From Deltaproteobacteria bacterium (lineage in GTDB: Bacteria; Desulfobacterota; Binatia; UBA9968), in assembly GCA_016184235.1 (NCBI GenBank), contig JACPDC010000207.1:1-6020 (forward strand): 6,020 nucleotides of DNA, read 5' to 3'. This document shows, in pieces, positions 5,946 to 6,020 of the stretch. The stretch's first letter is position 1; the number at the start of each line of letters is the position of its first letter. The notes under the pieces were generated by a model, which worked only from the letters and a program-made list of their open reading frames with translations, made no database searches and was not told the origin of the DNA. A program made the position numbers and the translations under genes.

Positions 5946-6020
5946 ATGAACCTCACCATCAACAAAGAGCGGCTGCTGCATGACCTGAACGCGGTCTCCA
6001 GGATCGGCATCGGCGACCAC
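5946..6020 (+). CDS. Start of a Zn-dependent amidase, N-carbamoyl-amino-acid hydrolase / allantoate amidohydrolase type (3' truncated by window edge)
   Basis: Only 25 codons are present: MNLTINKERLLHDLNAVSRI then GIGDH. The pattern NxxRLLxDLxxLxxIG is the typical N-terminus of the M20-family hydantoinase/carbamoylase amidases, which hydrolyse N-carbamoyl amino acids, ureidopropionate or allantoate using two metal ions. The metal ligands lie beyond the window. No Shine-Dalgarno is seen before the ATG. It is transcribed divergently from pyrE. The assignment rests on a short segment and on fit with the neighbouring amidohydrolase, so it is moderate; another family beginning with a similar helix is possible. 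Confidence 0.6.
   Translation, partial: MNLTINKERLLHDLNAVSRIGIGDH

Noticed and set aside
5703..6020. Minus-strand 105-codon open frame across the intergenic region
   Set aside because: It overlaps the start of the plus-strand amidase antisense, covers the hairpin, has no ribosome-binding site at any start and shows no recognisable domain.
1..6020. CRISPR array, tRNA, rRNA or insertion sequence
   Set aside because: No regularly spaced repeats, no tRNA or rRNA signatures and no transposase motif were seen.

Overview
The window is about 60% GC and gene-dense, with good Shine-Dalgarno sites in front of some genes, one TTG start and a short-spaced operon. This suggests a free-living Gram-negative-type bacterium, perhaps a soil or groundwater proteobacterium or a relative known from metagenomes. 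The orotate phosphoribosyltransferase resembles the alphaproteobacterial-style PyrE. There is no rRNA or other marker, so the lineage cannot be fixed.

Layout. Positions 1-1203 (+) hold the C-terminal half of a xanthine dehydrogenase-family molybdenum subunit that enters from the left. Converging on it is a minus-strand gene row, read right to left: pyrE (5524-4844), an MtaD/SsnA-like amidohydrolase (4819-3353), an ABC-transporter substrate-binding protein with a damaged 5' end (3337-2374), and two small genes (2321-1806 and 1799-1200). The last two are the N-terminal and C-terminal halves of a split thiamine-diphosphate decarboxylase of the sulfopyruvate/phosphonopyruvate decarboxylase type. 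Gaps in this row are 24, 15, 52 and 6 nt, so it is probably one operon driven by a recognisable promoter at 5553-5581. Positions 5525-5945 are non-coding and rich in inverted repeats. At 5946 a divergent plus-strand gene begins whose first 25 codons look like a Zn-dependent amidase (N-carbamoyl-amino-acid hydrolase/allantoate amidohydrolase type).

How it may work together (inference): a molybdenum hydroxylase, a deaminase/chlorohydrolase-type amidohydrolase, a carbamoylase-type amidase, OPRTase and a periplasmic binding protein together suggest uptake and breakdown of an N-heterocyclic or ureido compound. The 2-oxo-acid decarboxylase would then act on a carbon-skeleton product. No substrate can be named from sequence alone, and no transporter permease or ATPase lies in the window.

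The points most worth checking are: the signal peptide of the binding protein is out of frame with its mature part; the two convergent transcription units end on a shared CTAG; and the intergenic region holds a large imperfect hairpin and a start-less open frame that resemble a dispersed repeat.
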